Below, piece after piece: positions 34,801 through 44,644 of a DNA stretch of 64,000 nt. The notes beneath the pieces are model-generated. The model did no database searches. It saw only the letters and a program-made list of their open reading frames with translations, and was not told the DNA's origin. Made by a program: the position numbers and the translations under genes. Source of the DNA: Hanleya hanleyi (taxonomy: Eukaryota > Mollusca > Polyplacophora > Lepidopleurida > Hanleyidae); the NCBI GenBank assembly GCA_036873755.1, contig JAVTVY010033844.1, positions 62,001-126,000 on the forward strand. The letters run 5' to 3'. Every line of letters starts with the position of its first letter. The first letter of the stretch is position 1.

Positions 34801-36418
34801 TTGTGTAAGCAGGGCCTGATGTAGTCTAGATTTAGATACATTCAGTTGTCAATATCCCCATTGCCACATGTCTATGCCAGCGCTAGCAGCACCAATGTCC
34901 TGTCAATCCACTTTTAAATCATAATGTTAATAAAATTATGAACAGTTAAAAAGACTGTATAATGAAATATAAATAAAGCATTTTGTTGATGGGCTGCGAA
35001 ATCCTTTGAAATACTTAGTCTAACAACATCACAATAATAAACTTCATGAAGCGCCAATAAATTGTGCTATATAAGTTTACTGTCTATAGTGCCACCCAAT
35101 GATGAACAAATATTACAAAATCACAAGATGAAGCAAAATCCCCAGATGTGGCCTGGGGGATGTAGACATTGGACTGGGGTCATGAGAATTTCACGTATTA
35201 AAAAAAAGGCCATTGGGCTTACAAGGGATGTGAATTATAATACTGGGAATGTTATATTCATGTTCAGCAAACGAGAATTATTTTTCCTGGATTCAAAGAA
35301 GTAAATTTCCATTTTGTCAAAAAAAAACTTATTTTGGGATGCAAAAACGCGTCTCCATGATATCGCCATCACGGCCAAAATCTTATCAGTCCTTTGCCTA
35401 TCTTGCAAGATCATTATATCCAAATTTCATGGAAATCAAACAAGTTGTTTAGAAGATATCGCGTTACACAAGTTTACTTGAATTCATGTCTATAGCGCCA
35501 CCTAGTGATGACCAAATACCACGAAAATCAAGCAGGTGAAATGTAAAGCCCTAGGAAGATGGCACATAAAGAGTTCATTGGCAAAAACTTTAATCATGAT
35601 AATGGTTATGGAGGTTTTGCCGTTAAGTCAAATAATTGAGAATTTTTATTTAAATGACAATTTGGTTTGCGCCGAAAGGGAATTATCATGTGGCAATCCT
35701 ATATTTATGCTTGGAACCTAGAATAGAACAATTTTTAAATATTTCTCCAAGCGAATTGGTAAATTTTCAATTCACGAAAAACTTTTTTTTTTGAGATGCA
35801 AAAAACGTGCCTTTAAATTTATGCCAACTACACCAAAACCTTTTCAGCACATTGCCTATCCTTCAAGACCAATGTAATAAAATTTCATAGAAATCAAACA
35901 AGTCGTTCAGACGAAATCGTCACAGAAAGGTTTATCTATGCTCTGACTACAACGCCACCTAGTGGTGAGCAGCGGCTATGAAAACACAGCCAGAAAAATT
36001 TCCCAGGCCTAAGGAGATAGCACACAAATTTTGACCCAAAAATATTTAACGGTTTCAGAGATATTCACGTTTAAAGTCGCGGCGGCGGCGGCGGCGGCGC
36101 CGGCGGATCCGGTTCTCATGAAAACATAAGAGCATCCACTTTGTGGAAATGCTCTAAATATTGATCTACAAAATGCTTTTCGGAGTCACCTTTCTCCTCT
36201 ACAACCAGCCAAACGCATCTGGAGCCCAGGTTACATCATATGAACAATCAGCAGAACAAAATTGTAAAATCATTACCTGCTTCAGGGTGTTCTACGGAGG
36301 CTTCCGGTGTCCATGGTCCTGCAGTGACAAAGCCACGCCTCTCCAGTGTGGTCATATAACCACCATCACCAAGCACAGGACGTTCTCTCAGTATATCCAA
36401 TATGCTCCTTCGGCTCAT
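25692..36418 (-). CDS. Betaine-homocysteine S-methyltransferase-like gene, copy B
   Basis: Cytosolic methyltransferase making methionine from homocysteine. Exons 36418-36277, 32624-32515, 31590-31399, 31248-31101, 30607-30419 and 25822-25692 join in frame to 304 codons, with an exon 7 near 25.1 kb. Splice phases match copy A and exon lengths are identical except exon 2, one codon longer here. GPWTPE (Trp kept), TFYSSEGRL (Tyr kept), VDFLLAE, GINC and GGCC are visible. The residue after VDFLLAE is Phe where vertebrate BHMT has Tyr. The two copies clearly arose by tandem duplication. No lesion was seen in the six shared exons, so copy B is likely functional. Introns hold a CA-rich tract and a large repeat block between exons 5 and 6. 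Confidence 0.94.
25860..26920. other. BHMT-B intron 5, left part
   Basis: No gene recognised. The open frames are short and without family signature. Confidence 0.45.
26925..28025 (+). repeat. GCATTCCTTGCG repeat, four units with a 415-bp insertion
   Basis: Units near 26925-27080, 27081-27242, 27657-27855 and 27880-28015 share TCTGTTCGAAGCGATAACTT, GTTGGATTCTTC, ATTCCTTGCGACAAGA, CAGTCCGTATTGCATTTCAG and GAAGGTGGCGCCACT. Between units 2 and 3 lies unrelated sequence (27243-27656) with TCTCGCGAGA near 27249 and two direct copies of CGCGGGTAGACACGGCTC. Confidence 0.8.
28500..29420 (+). repeat. Tandem repeat, about 125-130-bp unit
   Basis: Starts with a head containing TTGTACGTCCGTCTGTCCGT, then about five degenerate units sharing CTGATTGG.TGG.AACC, GGCCATCTTTAATTTA, AATGATCTCTATCTC and TTTGGTATACATCATCGATG. 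The open frames in it are not genes. Confidence 0.75.
29425..30415. other. BHMT-B intron 5, right part
   Basis: No coding signature recognised. A GC-richer stretch near 29590-29640 (gaccccaggagcatctgggg) is a small palindrome. Nothing else stands out. Confidence 0.45.
30419..30607 (-). CDS. BHMT-B exon 5
   Basis: Acceptor ctcacag|GAGCTG, donor TTCG|GTACGT, 189 nt. Encodes [19 protein letters not shown] with the zinc Cys, then [20 protein letters not shown]. Confidence 0.93.
31101..31248 (-). CDS. BHMT-B exon 4
   Basis: Acceptor tgttcag|TTTATAGC, donor GCAG|GTGTGC, 148 nt. Encodes [39 protein letters not shown] and RMAKAG. The GT donor here contrasts with the GC donor of copy A. Confidence 0.92.
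31399..31590 (-). CDS. BHMT-B exon 3
   Basis: Acceptor cttcag|TCG, donor GAG|GTAAGG, 192 nt. Encodes [38 protein letters not shown] and KVDFLLAE. Confidence 0.93.
31650..31995 (+). repeat. CA-rich simple-sequence tract
   Basis: A degenerate tract of cacca, atcac and cacatc words. Its His/Thr-rich open frames are by-products. It lies between BHMT-B exons 2 and 3 and is the strand-opposite counterpart in composition of the 11.2-11.7 kb tract in copy A. Confidence 0.75.
32319..32416 (-). repeat. tRNA-like sequence (tRNA-derived SINE head or tRNA pseudogene)
   Basis: On the minus strand an A-box-like TGGCTGATCGGGTTAGTGG is followed about 50 nt later by a perfect B box GGTTCGATTCC and then CGCTTTCGATACC. 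The total length suggests a long-variable-arm (Leu/Ser) type. The acceptor and T stems pair poorly, so a functional tRNA is unlikely. It lies between BHMT-B exons 1 and 2. Confidence 0.5.
32515..32624 (-). CDS. BHMT-B exon 2
   Basis: Acceptor atttcag|TGAAGC, donor ACG|GTAAAC, 110 nt. Encodes [18 protein letters not shown] and [11 protein letters not shown]. It is the least conserved exon between the copies. Confidence 0.9.
32630..33800. other. BHMT-B intron 1, part without recognised features
   Basis: AT-rich DNA, no gene or clear element. GCTTCACGGCCACTG occurs near 33260 and again near 34495 in the same orientation. Confidence 0.4.
33800..34190 (+). repeat. Tandem repeat, about 120-bp unit (ACCTTGAAAAAATAGG family)
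   Basis: Three degenerate units share CCTTGA.AAAATAGGT, CATATTCATAG.CTTCTG, TCCATCACCA.CTGCATA and GGAGAGCCTA. Related GACCTTTGAAAATAGG words recur near 44650-44830. Confidence 0.6.
35055..36160 (+). repeat. Repeat of 410-460-bp units ending in a CGG microsatellite and hairpin
   Basis: Units start near 35058, 35467 and 35930 with TATAGCGCCACCTAGTGATGA, followed by AAATCCCCAG/AAAGCCCTAG and ATTGGCAAAAACTTTAA. The last unit ends in (CGG)n at 36079-36104, then GGATCCGGTTCTCATGAAA and the hairpin AGAGCAT...ATGCTCT. A fragment with the same terminal hairpin is near 39783. It lies in BHMT-B intron 1, upstream of exon 2 in the genome and downstream of exon 1. Confidence 0.7.
36277..36418 (-). CDS. 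BHMT-B exon 1
   Basis: ATG start [19 protein letters not shown], then [20 protein letters not shown], donor GCAG|GTAATG in phase 1. 142 nt as in copy A. Confidence 0.93.
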
Positions 36419-36419
36419 A

Positions 36420-37585
36420 TTGCCTGGCTACCTGTATCTATAGAGAACATTCAATGTTGGTTTGTTTGTGAAAAACCAACTGGGGTTAAAGTATAAGTCT
36501 CGCCACAAGCAAATGAACAAGAAGACTGGAGCATTTGATTAGACAAGCTAGACGGCACCGACACTCGTCAAACCGCCTACACAACTAGACCTTTGCATTG
36601 TCTCTACACATGAAAGACGAGATGCGGTAGATCATAGGTGACTAACTACATTTCACAGGCTGGTAATTTTACCATGATTTATGTCATCTTCCGTGATGCA
36701 TCACGAGATTTTTGTTTTGAAACGTTCTGCGTGAATACGACATATTTTATGGCGCATCTACGTCACATCAAGTGTTATAAGCAGGAAGGCACTGGCCAAT
36801 GCAGTCTGGCTAGTCCAATCTAAGGTTACTGACAGCTCAGTTGCTTCTAGTATTGCCTACATTGTAAGATAACATTGCATGTTATTCAGCTTGTGCTTCT
36901 ATTTTAACACAGCTTCAATATAATCTAGAGTAATATGCGAGCGATGATGACTCGAATTTAGGAAATGTTATACCCTCCCGGAACTACTGAAATATTCATT
37001 TGCAAGAACAATGCAATTATCCGGAGAGCATGAAGCAATTACTAGAATTACATGGGTCAATTGAAACATTATTAGAACAGAAATTGCCATGGAACTGAAA
37101 ATAATTAACCAATGCTTCGAAACTTCAGGCGCATTAATTTATATATTCCATGCCCTAAAATTAGTTTGCCATTTGAAGAACCAGTCAATGTTGGTTAAAC
37201 AGCGCAACAGACGTTTGTCCTATTAATATGCAAATTAGAGAGATGGCAATTTATTTTTTACTACCATTTGATGTGGATATTTATGTCTGTGTGACCCTCA
37301 AGAGGATTTTGCTGAATTCATTATGTGAACTGATTTACTGAGCAAAAACGACCCTTTTTACCTCCATTTTAGAGAGCGGGATAGCTCTAACCTGCTAAAG
37401 TGCATTCATTCTTCTACGTCTTTAATTACATCTTCCCGGACAACACATACATATATAGCTTAATTTAATATATATGTAAACATAAGAGTGTAGACGGTGG
37501 AATTGTTATTCTTCAAATGTATAGGTTGTAAAGCTGATGTGTCAAGAACCACGTCACTAACGTGTACAGTTATATGTACACTGCG
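36420..37585. other. Region upstream of BHMT-B, no gene seen
   Basis: This should hold the BHMT-B promoter. No convincing TATA box or CpG-rich block was found. AT-rich spacer. Confidence 0.4.
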
Positions 37586-37588
37586 ACC

Positions 37589-38082
37589 TAGCTAAATAAT
37601 ATATAGCCCTCAAGAGTATGAGGGCTATAGGTCGGCCCCAGTCACCTCCAGCGAGGGTTTTAGATAATTTTATTACGAATCACCCACCTCTGAACCTGCC
37701 GTACATCTAATCTCTATCCCCTCCTGCGCACTATTTCAAAATCTTGCACACTATTGTGAAATAGTAACGAATATATCGCCGTCTGAATTTCCCAGACGAC
37801 TTCCACTTTAAACGCGCCATGTTAACCGTATAGAGTGACGTCACCAACATGGCGCGCAGAGAGCTAGAAGTTTCCGACTGGAAAATTCAGACGGCGATAT
37901 ATTCGTTACTATTTCACAATAGTGTGCAAGATTTTGAAATAGTGCGTAGGAGGGGATAGAGTTTAGATATACGGCAGGTTCAGAGGTGGGTGATTCGTAA
38001 TAAAATTATCTAAAACCCTCGCTGGAGGTGACTGGGGCCGACGTATAGCCCTCATACTCTTGAGGGCTATATTATTTAGCTA
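37589..38082. mobile_element. 494-bp foldback element with 9-bp target duplication
   Basis: Ends TAGCTAAATAATATA / TATATTATTTAGCTA lead into arms of about 200 bp that are near-perfect complements (e.g. CTCGCTGGAGGTGACTGGGG with its partner on the left), leaving a short GC-rich centre around AACATGGCGCGC. The element is flanked by actgcgacc at 37580-37588 and 38083-38091. Long terminal arms plus a 9-bp duplication are typical of Mutator-like non-autonomous elements. Confidence 0.9.
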
Positions 38083-38430
38083 ACTGCGACCTAGACAAGC
38101 TAACCATACAAAACTATATTCGTCGCGCCGACTCTTCTTTTGAAGTGCAAAAACTAGAACTGCAATCTGGTTTACCACGATGACCCATAGCGGACATATG
38201 ATGGATCAGGTTGTGTTTTTGTATTCCTTGTTTATCTTTAAAAAAGACTTTACGCCATGTTGATTTGGGGTGTCCTTTTGAACATCCATAAAAGTGTTGA
38301 ATTCAACACTTTATTTGCACCCCAGGTGTATTGGGTACTGGACGCCAGTCGAAGAAAATCCGAGACAGAATGCAAGTTTATTTGATAAGGAAAGACTTCT
38401 TGTTCCAATTCCAAAACAGCAAAACTCCTA

Positions 38431-39400
38431 TGGCAAGCCGGGTTTTTTTAGTATTTAACAGATGTGGACATTTTTGTACATATGTGTAAAAGTTTTGTCC
38501 ATATGTGAAAAAGATTTGCTCGATAGTGTTCGACCACTTGTCCACATGTCATATAATTCAAGCTTTTCCACAGGTGTAATTCTTTTGTACATATGTTGAA
38601 ATCGTTTGTACATATGTTGAAATCTTCATGTGCAAAACTTCTTAACATATGTCGAATAATCGATTAAATAGTAAAACGGCTTGCCTGGTCAGCCCTCTTC
38701 ATAATTAATCATTTATTTCACGCATGTGTAAAGCTTGTCCACATTTGTACAAAAGATTTCAACATATGTAGAAAAAACCTTTATTCAATATATGTTGTAC
38801 TTTTTAATACATATTTTGAAAAGTTTTGCACATATGTGAACTGTTTTTGCACTTCTATAAAATAAATTCACTATTCACCATATGTGCAAAAGAAGTTTGC
38901 ATATCTGTAAAACTACATATGTTGAAAAGTTTTGCACATATGTGAATTTTTTTTGCACTTATATAAAATAAATTCACTATTCACTATATGTGCAAAAGAA
39001 GTTTACATATGTATTAAACTTTTCAACACATGTATAAAACTTTTTCACAAATGTAAATTAAATACCAACTTTTCTACATATATTAAAATCTTCTTGTCAT
39101 ATTTGGAAACCTTTTCCACATAGGATTACAAGCGTCTAGTCCGTCATTCATAATCCAGCCGTCGTCCATTAGAGAATATCCGCGTCCATAATCCAAAGAC
39201 CTATTCCATTTTCCACATAACAGTATTAGCACCAAATTCAAAAAGACAATCATAGTATACATAAACATAGGCTTGTTTCCTGCGAGAGAGAAGCGGTCAA
39301 CAGTTTTCAATGATGCCGGCAAGACATCATGATGTTCCAAAAATATCAAATCCGTATCGCTGATCGAGATATAATCGATTAAACAATGAAACGGCTTGCC
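38431..39400. mobile_element. TGGCAAGCCG-ended element with ACATATGT array
   Basis: Left end TGGCAAGCCG near 38431; opposing AAACGGCTTGCC ends at about 38674-38684 and 39382-39393. The inside is an array of ACATATGTG.AAAA and TTTTGCACATATG words that pair with each other. The same end sequence and array flank the Polinton at 45982 and 59862. A copy of the GTCCGTCATTCA repeat (39121-39370, minus) is inserted in its right part. Confidence 0.65.
39121..39370 (-). repeat. Dispersed GTCCGTCATTCA repeat, copy 4
   Basis: The longest copy. It has TACAAGCGTCTAGTCCGTCA, CAGCCGTCGTCCATTAGAGA, CGCGTCCATAATCCAAAGAC and, further right, GAAGCGGTCAAC and GGCAAGACATCATGATGTTC, matching 9860-10100 in inverse orientation. 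Confidence 0.75.
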
Positions 39401-39986
39401 TTAAAATCCAGATTCAGAAACTAAAACTTATCATACATGTTTGAACCTTCAAAGTAACTTGGGAATGCAGACCAACGCGGTATGTCGGCAAAGTGGGTCG
39501 ATAATTCAAAGCAGTCACTGAGAAAAATATGGAGTTTATCAACGGATACAAGATAGTTTGCGTAAAACTATAATTCCTCATAGACATACCCAGTGATAGG
39601 TGTTCACTCAGGGGCAGCTTAATGCTAGATCCAAGGCTCTCAAGCTCCAAGGCTCATAGCATTGAAGACCCCAGCGCCCAGCTCCCAGCTCCCAAGCCCC
39701 CATATGATATCTAGATTCAACAGTATGGTATATCGTCGGCAAAGGATAACCAGATAATTCGACAATGGGTCTTACTATAATTAGAGCATTGGGTGCTCTA
39801 AAATATTCACGAAAAATGGCGATGAATTTACCACTACCACCACCACCATTAATTCAAACTCCACTATCTCGGGAACCGTTATCTTGCTGAAACTTTTTGT
39901 GCTATCCACCTAGATCTAGGGAATTTTCCTGGTTATGTTGACCGTTAGGTTGCGCTTTAGTCTTGGCTATGAGTAAATGTTTACCT

Positions 39987-40195
39987 ACACTCTCAAAACA
40001 CTAATGTTAGATTTAACATCCAAAGTGTTGGAGGGAAAGCACTTACAAAAGTGTTGTATTCACCACTTTTAAGTATTGGATACAACAGCTTAAAATGTCG
40101 CATTTAACACTTATATGTGATAAATACAACACTTTCTAAATGCTTTCCCTTCAACACTTTAGATGTTAAACCTAACATTAGCGTTTTAAGAATGT
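39987..40195. mobile_element. About 209-bp MITE
   Basis: The left arm AAAACACTAATGTTAGATTT, CATCCAAAGTGTTG and GGGAAAGCA pairs with the right arm TGCTTTCCC, CAACACTTTAGATG and CCTAACATTAGCGTTTT. The centre has a second AAGTGTTGTATT / AATACAACACTT pair. Non-coding. Confidence 0.75.
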
Positions 40196-40199
40196 AACG

Positions 40200-41600
40200 A
40201 TTTCTTCGGGTTATATGATAGAAAATTTTCCTTTCTGATTTAATGCAATTATCTTCATAGCTGGTGATTTGTTTGTTAAACTCTGTGTGTGTCATCTACC
40301 GGAGTATAACACATTTGAAGTTCCATGGCGTCTGTCCACCACTATATAGCGCTATGGACATAGACATGAACATTTGTCACACAATTTCATTCAAATCGTT
40401 CGTTACATTTTCATGTAATTTCAATATAGTTATCTTGTAGGATAGACAAAATATTGAAGAGGAGTTGGCGTTCCTATAGTATAATGATAGGACTGTGGCA
40501 ACAATTTCGCACAATGGAAATGGGCCAATTCGAATGGATATTCAGCATTGCCAAATTGGGATTACATGCTTTATAGTATTTTCTCTGATTTGGGTATCTG
40601 TATTTAAAGCACAAGGACATTTGGGAGACTGATGGGAGATAAATCTTGTATTTTATTATCTGGTAATTAAGCAAACTGGGAAGATATGCGGCAGTCAGAG
40701 TGATTGTGAATGTAAAATTTCTAGGAAGGGTCAAGAGAGCTTGAATCCAAGTAATGCTGGACACAATTATATTAACGCCGAAAAGATGGTAAAACCTATC
40801 TAACCTGTAGATACCTAACTGACCATGCATGTTGACTAGGTCATACCATCTCAATGGCCAGTTAATTATTTCAAGCAATTCACACATGGAGACATTGATT
40901 TGCTCAATCTAGGTAAACCAAGATGGTAAATCAGGGGAATACCATCTAGACGTAACGCTATGAAAACTTCATGCAAATTTTCACCGATATTCTACGAGAG
41001 CCCATAATCAGCCAATCACGACCATTTCAACATTTTCGCTCTGACAATGATTGACGTTTACTAAAAGGAGATTAACATCTTCGCACGGCACAATCTTTTG
41101 ATATTTTCTACCCCTAACAAAGCCAGACTTTTCGGCGGGAGTAAACTCTTTGATGTTTACGGACCTTGCCGGGAAATGATGCCTTATTTGGAAATGTTTC
41201 GGGATAATGTTTAGATATTAGACCACGAGCTACCGTGTGTAATTACTGCTGGCGTGATTTTGAAATAGTTACAACCAGCTATCCATCTGATTGGCTAACA
41301 ATAGTAGTTTCAACTCGCACGGGATTTATATAGGGCTGAATTCAGATATAATATTCCGTGATATTATATCTGAGTTTACTGAGATTGTGATTTGCTATGT
41401 CCTTGTGTTAACAAACTTTATACATTGTTGACGAGTACGGTTTTCTCAAATTTCTACATGTACCTCGCCGGATTTAGGCCGAAGTTGTTTTTGGTAAAAT
41501 ATCCTGATATCGCTTCAATTGAATGGGGACGGTTGGTCCCCAGACCATCCATATGAACGGTATAGGAGCCATAAACCAATCCGTACTGGTACGGAGGCTC
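40200..41600. other. Intergenic DNA with one unassigned open frame
   Basis: A 137-codon minus-strand frame (40887-40474) is open but AT-rich and not recognised; its composition looks like chance. No other candidate. Confidence 0.4.
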
Positions 41601-41604
41601 TCGG

Positions 41605-41632
41605 TGCATGGCCGAGCGGTCAAAAGCGTTTA
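41605..41632 (+). other. tRNA-Ser/Leu-like A-box fragment
   Basis: TGGCCGAGCGGTCAAAAGCG matches the D-arm region of type II tRNAs. There is no B box downstream; the sequence runs straight into the CACGTG array. Probably the surviving head of a SINE or a chance-truncated tRNA copy. Confidence 0.5.
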
Positions 41633-41639
41633 TGAAAAG

Positions 41640-42545
41640 CCATCAGTGTCATAACCTCTGGTTTTCCATACGTGGTAATTCGATTTTCCACGCGTGGCAA
41701 TTCTATTATCCACGCCTGGAAAATACAGCCAATGGTTTGACTTGTAATTACCACGCGTGGATATTTCGACCAATTACTCAACTTGGAAATACCACACGTG
41801 AAAAATATTTACCACGTGTGGAAAATATCCACCAATGATAGAACTGGGAATACCACGTGTGGAAATTATTTACCACACGTCGTACCACAAGTCGTATTTA
41901 TCACCCAATCATTGAATTCGGAAATAGGACGTGTGGTAAATAATTTCCACACGTGGTATTCCCATTTATCCACTGCGTCGAAATATAGAGGGATATATGG
42001 AAAGCCATCAGTGTCATAACCTCTGGTTTTCCACACGTGGTAATTTGATTTTCCACGCGTGGAAAATCCAGCCAATGGTTTGACTTGTAATTACCACGTG
42101 TGGATATTTCGACCAATTATTTAACTTGGAAATACCACACGTGGAAATTATTTACCACGTGTGGAAAATATCAACCAATGATAGAACTGGGAAAGTTGTT
42201 TGTTGAGCAGTGCAGGAGTTCCACCTGAGGCTGAGTCGTATAGGTCGACGACCGTACGACAGATAAGACAGGGTCAAGGTGCGTGTATCTGCTTTCTGTA
42301 ACGATTGTTTTGATTGGTAGATTCGAAAATAGAATAACCACGTATGGAAAAGGGAATTACCAAGTGAAAAACCAGTGAAATACCACGCGTGGAAATTATT
42401 TACCACACGTCGTATTTATCACCCAATCATTGAATTCGGAAATACGACGCGTGGTAAATAATTTCCACGCGTGGTTTTTCACTGGGTTTTTCACACGTGG
42501 TAATTCTCTTTTCCATACGTGGTAATTCTATTTTCGAATCTACCA
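41640..42545. repeat. CACGTG/CACGCGTGG palindrome array
   Basis: About two dozen copies of CCACACGTGG, CCACGTGTGG or CCACGCGTGG are separated by short AT-rich spacers (AATTATTTACCACAC, GGTAATTCTATTTTC). A block of about 180 bp starting GCCATCAGTGTCATAACCTC is present twice, at about 41640 and 42003. About 95 bp of different sequence (about 42197-42295) interrupts it. Confidence 0.8.
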
Positions 42546-42980
42546 ATCGGGTACTCCGGCTTCCTTCACCTCTAAAACTGTCTGATATTAACAGTTGTAA
42601 CTATATAGCCTATAAGACGACATATCAACACCTTTATGTTAGCTGTACGTTTCAAATGTAGAACAAGCAAAGAGATGCCGTGGACGAAGAATGGTACATG
42701 AACCAGTCGGGTGAAAGAGGTACATGTGGAACACTCGTGATAGTAGCGTCTACTTATATGGAGTATGTACATCGTTTGTGTTTACGTTTGAATATTAACT
42801 AGCCGAGTAGCAGGCCCCTTTTCTGGCAGCCTGTCTTTAAAACACAAGTTGCTTCACTATTCTAATTCTCTCGACATCACTACCCACTGAACTTGGCCGA
42901 TAGGTTCATAATGAGGCAGCATTGTGCTAAAGCTCAAGCTGAAATTAATGTACAGACATTGTGTTTAGCTGCATTTTGTA

Positions 42981-44639
42981 TGGTGTTCTATTTGGGCCAA
43001 GTTTGCGTCGCGTGGCGACTTTTAGAAACTCGCCACTCGCCACGCGCCGTGGACCTCTCCGGCGCGCGGCGACTGGCGACTTTCTGCTATCTCTTAACCT
43101 GCAAAAACTCGCCAGTCGCCACCCGCCGTAAAACACGGCGAGTTTCGCTCTATCTTTTAACCTGGAAAAACTCGCCGCGCGCCACTCGCCGGATGAACCA
43201 CGGCGCACGGCGACTGGCGACTTTTGACTGTAGTGAAACTCGCCACTCGCTACGCGCCGTGGACATCTCCGGCGCGCGGCGACTGGCGACTTTCTGCTAT
43301 CTCTTAACCTGCAAAAACTCGCCAGTCGCCACGCGCCGTAAAACACGGCGAGTATCGCTCCATCTCTTAACCTGGAAAAACTCGCCGCGCGCCACTCGCC
43401 GCACAAACCACGGCGCGCGGCGACTGGTGACTTTTGACTTCTGGAATTCTCAGGACTTTTTCTCAAGTGCGCATGCCCGAGGAGCATCAATTATGCAGTT
43501 GCAATATCATAAATCACAGTCGCGATCTCATAGAATTTGAGGAAGTAAAAAAAATATGGAAACTGTTGAAAGAAATACGTCTTTTCATCTTTAAAAATAG
43601 GGTCTTGATAGTTTGTAGGGTTTGTGATACAGGAAATATCAACCCAACAAAGAGCCGCTCTATGGATTAAAACAGCAATAAAGGAATCTTATACAAATAT
43701 ATCGCTCGTTTTTCACATAAAACTTACGAAGAGAGAAATTCAATCATCCAGAGAAAATGTTAGCATTTTTTCTTACTTTTTTAATCAATATGACGATGAC
43801 ACTCTATTCGCTTTCTTAATATTTCATACAGCATATTAGTTGACGTTGCTTTTATCTTATAAAACAAAATTCCCGCGTCGAGTGCTTTATTGTATCTTAA
43901 ATAAGGAACAATTTCAAAGCGATTCATCCTGAATTGAAAACGATATGCTGTTTTATAAATATATATAGGCACTTATATAAAACGAATGAAAAAAACGATT
44001 GAAAATGTTGTCTTGGTGTTAAATTTTTAAAATATACCAGCAGATAATAACGAGAGTATGCAAGTTCTGCACAGAAACGGATAACGAGTATTTTAATAAA
44101 AAAATATCTGCACATTTGACAAAATTAGATTGCCCTATATGCGTATTGCGTTAAAAAGAACTTGTTTCAAAAAACAACTATATTAATTATTACAGATAGC
44201 TTACATCTTCAAAATTAGTCACATAGCATCAGATGTAGCTGGAGAGTTCATTCATTAGAAATTATGTATATTTATGCACGAGGAAGAGATTTAAAATTAA
44301 ATTAAATGACAGCATGTTTCGAACAAAATATTCCGATAATTGATGCTCCCCGGGCATGCGCACTTGAGAAAAAGTCCTGAGAATTCCAGAAGTCAAAAGT
44401 CGCCAGTCGCCGCGCGCCGTGGTTCATCCGGCGAGCGGCGCGCGGCGAGTTTTTCCAGGTTAAGAGATAGAGCGAAACTCGCCGTGTTTTACGGCGGGTG
44501 GCGACTGGCGAGTTTTTGCAGGTTAAGAGATAGCAGAAAGTCGCCAGTCGCCGCGCGCCGGGGAGGTCCACGGCGCGTGGCGAGTGGCGAGTTTCTAAAA
44601 GTCGCCACGCGACGCAAACTTGGCCCAAATAGAACACCA
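42981..44639. mobile_element. 1.66-kb TA-flanked element with GC-rich inverted arms
   Basis: The ends TGGTGTTCTATTTGGGCC and GGCCCAAATAGAACACCA are perfect complements, each flanked by TA (42979-42980 and 44640-44641). The left arm (42981-43493) carries two tandem copies of a module of about 210 bp built from CGCGGCGACTGGCGACTTT and ACTCGCCAGTCGCC words. The right arm (44337-44639) carries one. The 840-bp centre is AT-rich with no coding frame. TA duplication suggests a Tc1/mariner-type or similar integrase. The 215- and 181-codon frames in the left arm, on opposite strands, are composition artefacts. Confidence 0.85.
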
Positions 44640-44644
44640 TAATT

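Noticed and set aside
40474..40887. 137-codon minus-strand frame
   Set aside because: AT-rich, no recognisable domain, no supporting context; kept only as a note in the spacer entry.
42893..43540. 215-codon plus-strand and 181-codon minus-strand open frames
   Set aside because: Both lie in the GC-rich arm of a TA-flanked element, are made of repeated Ala/Arg/Thr words, and are mirrored in the opposite arm at 44302-44642. They are composition artefacts.
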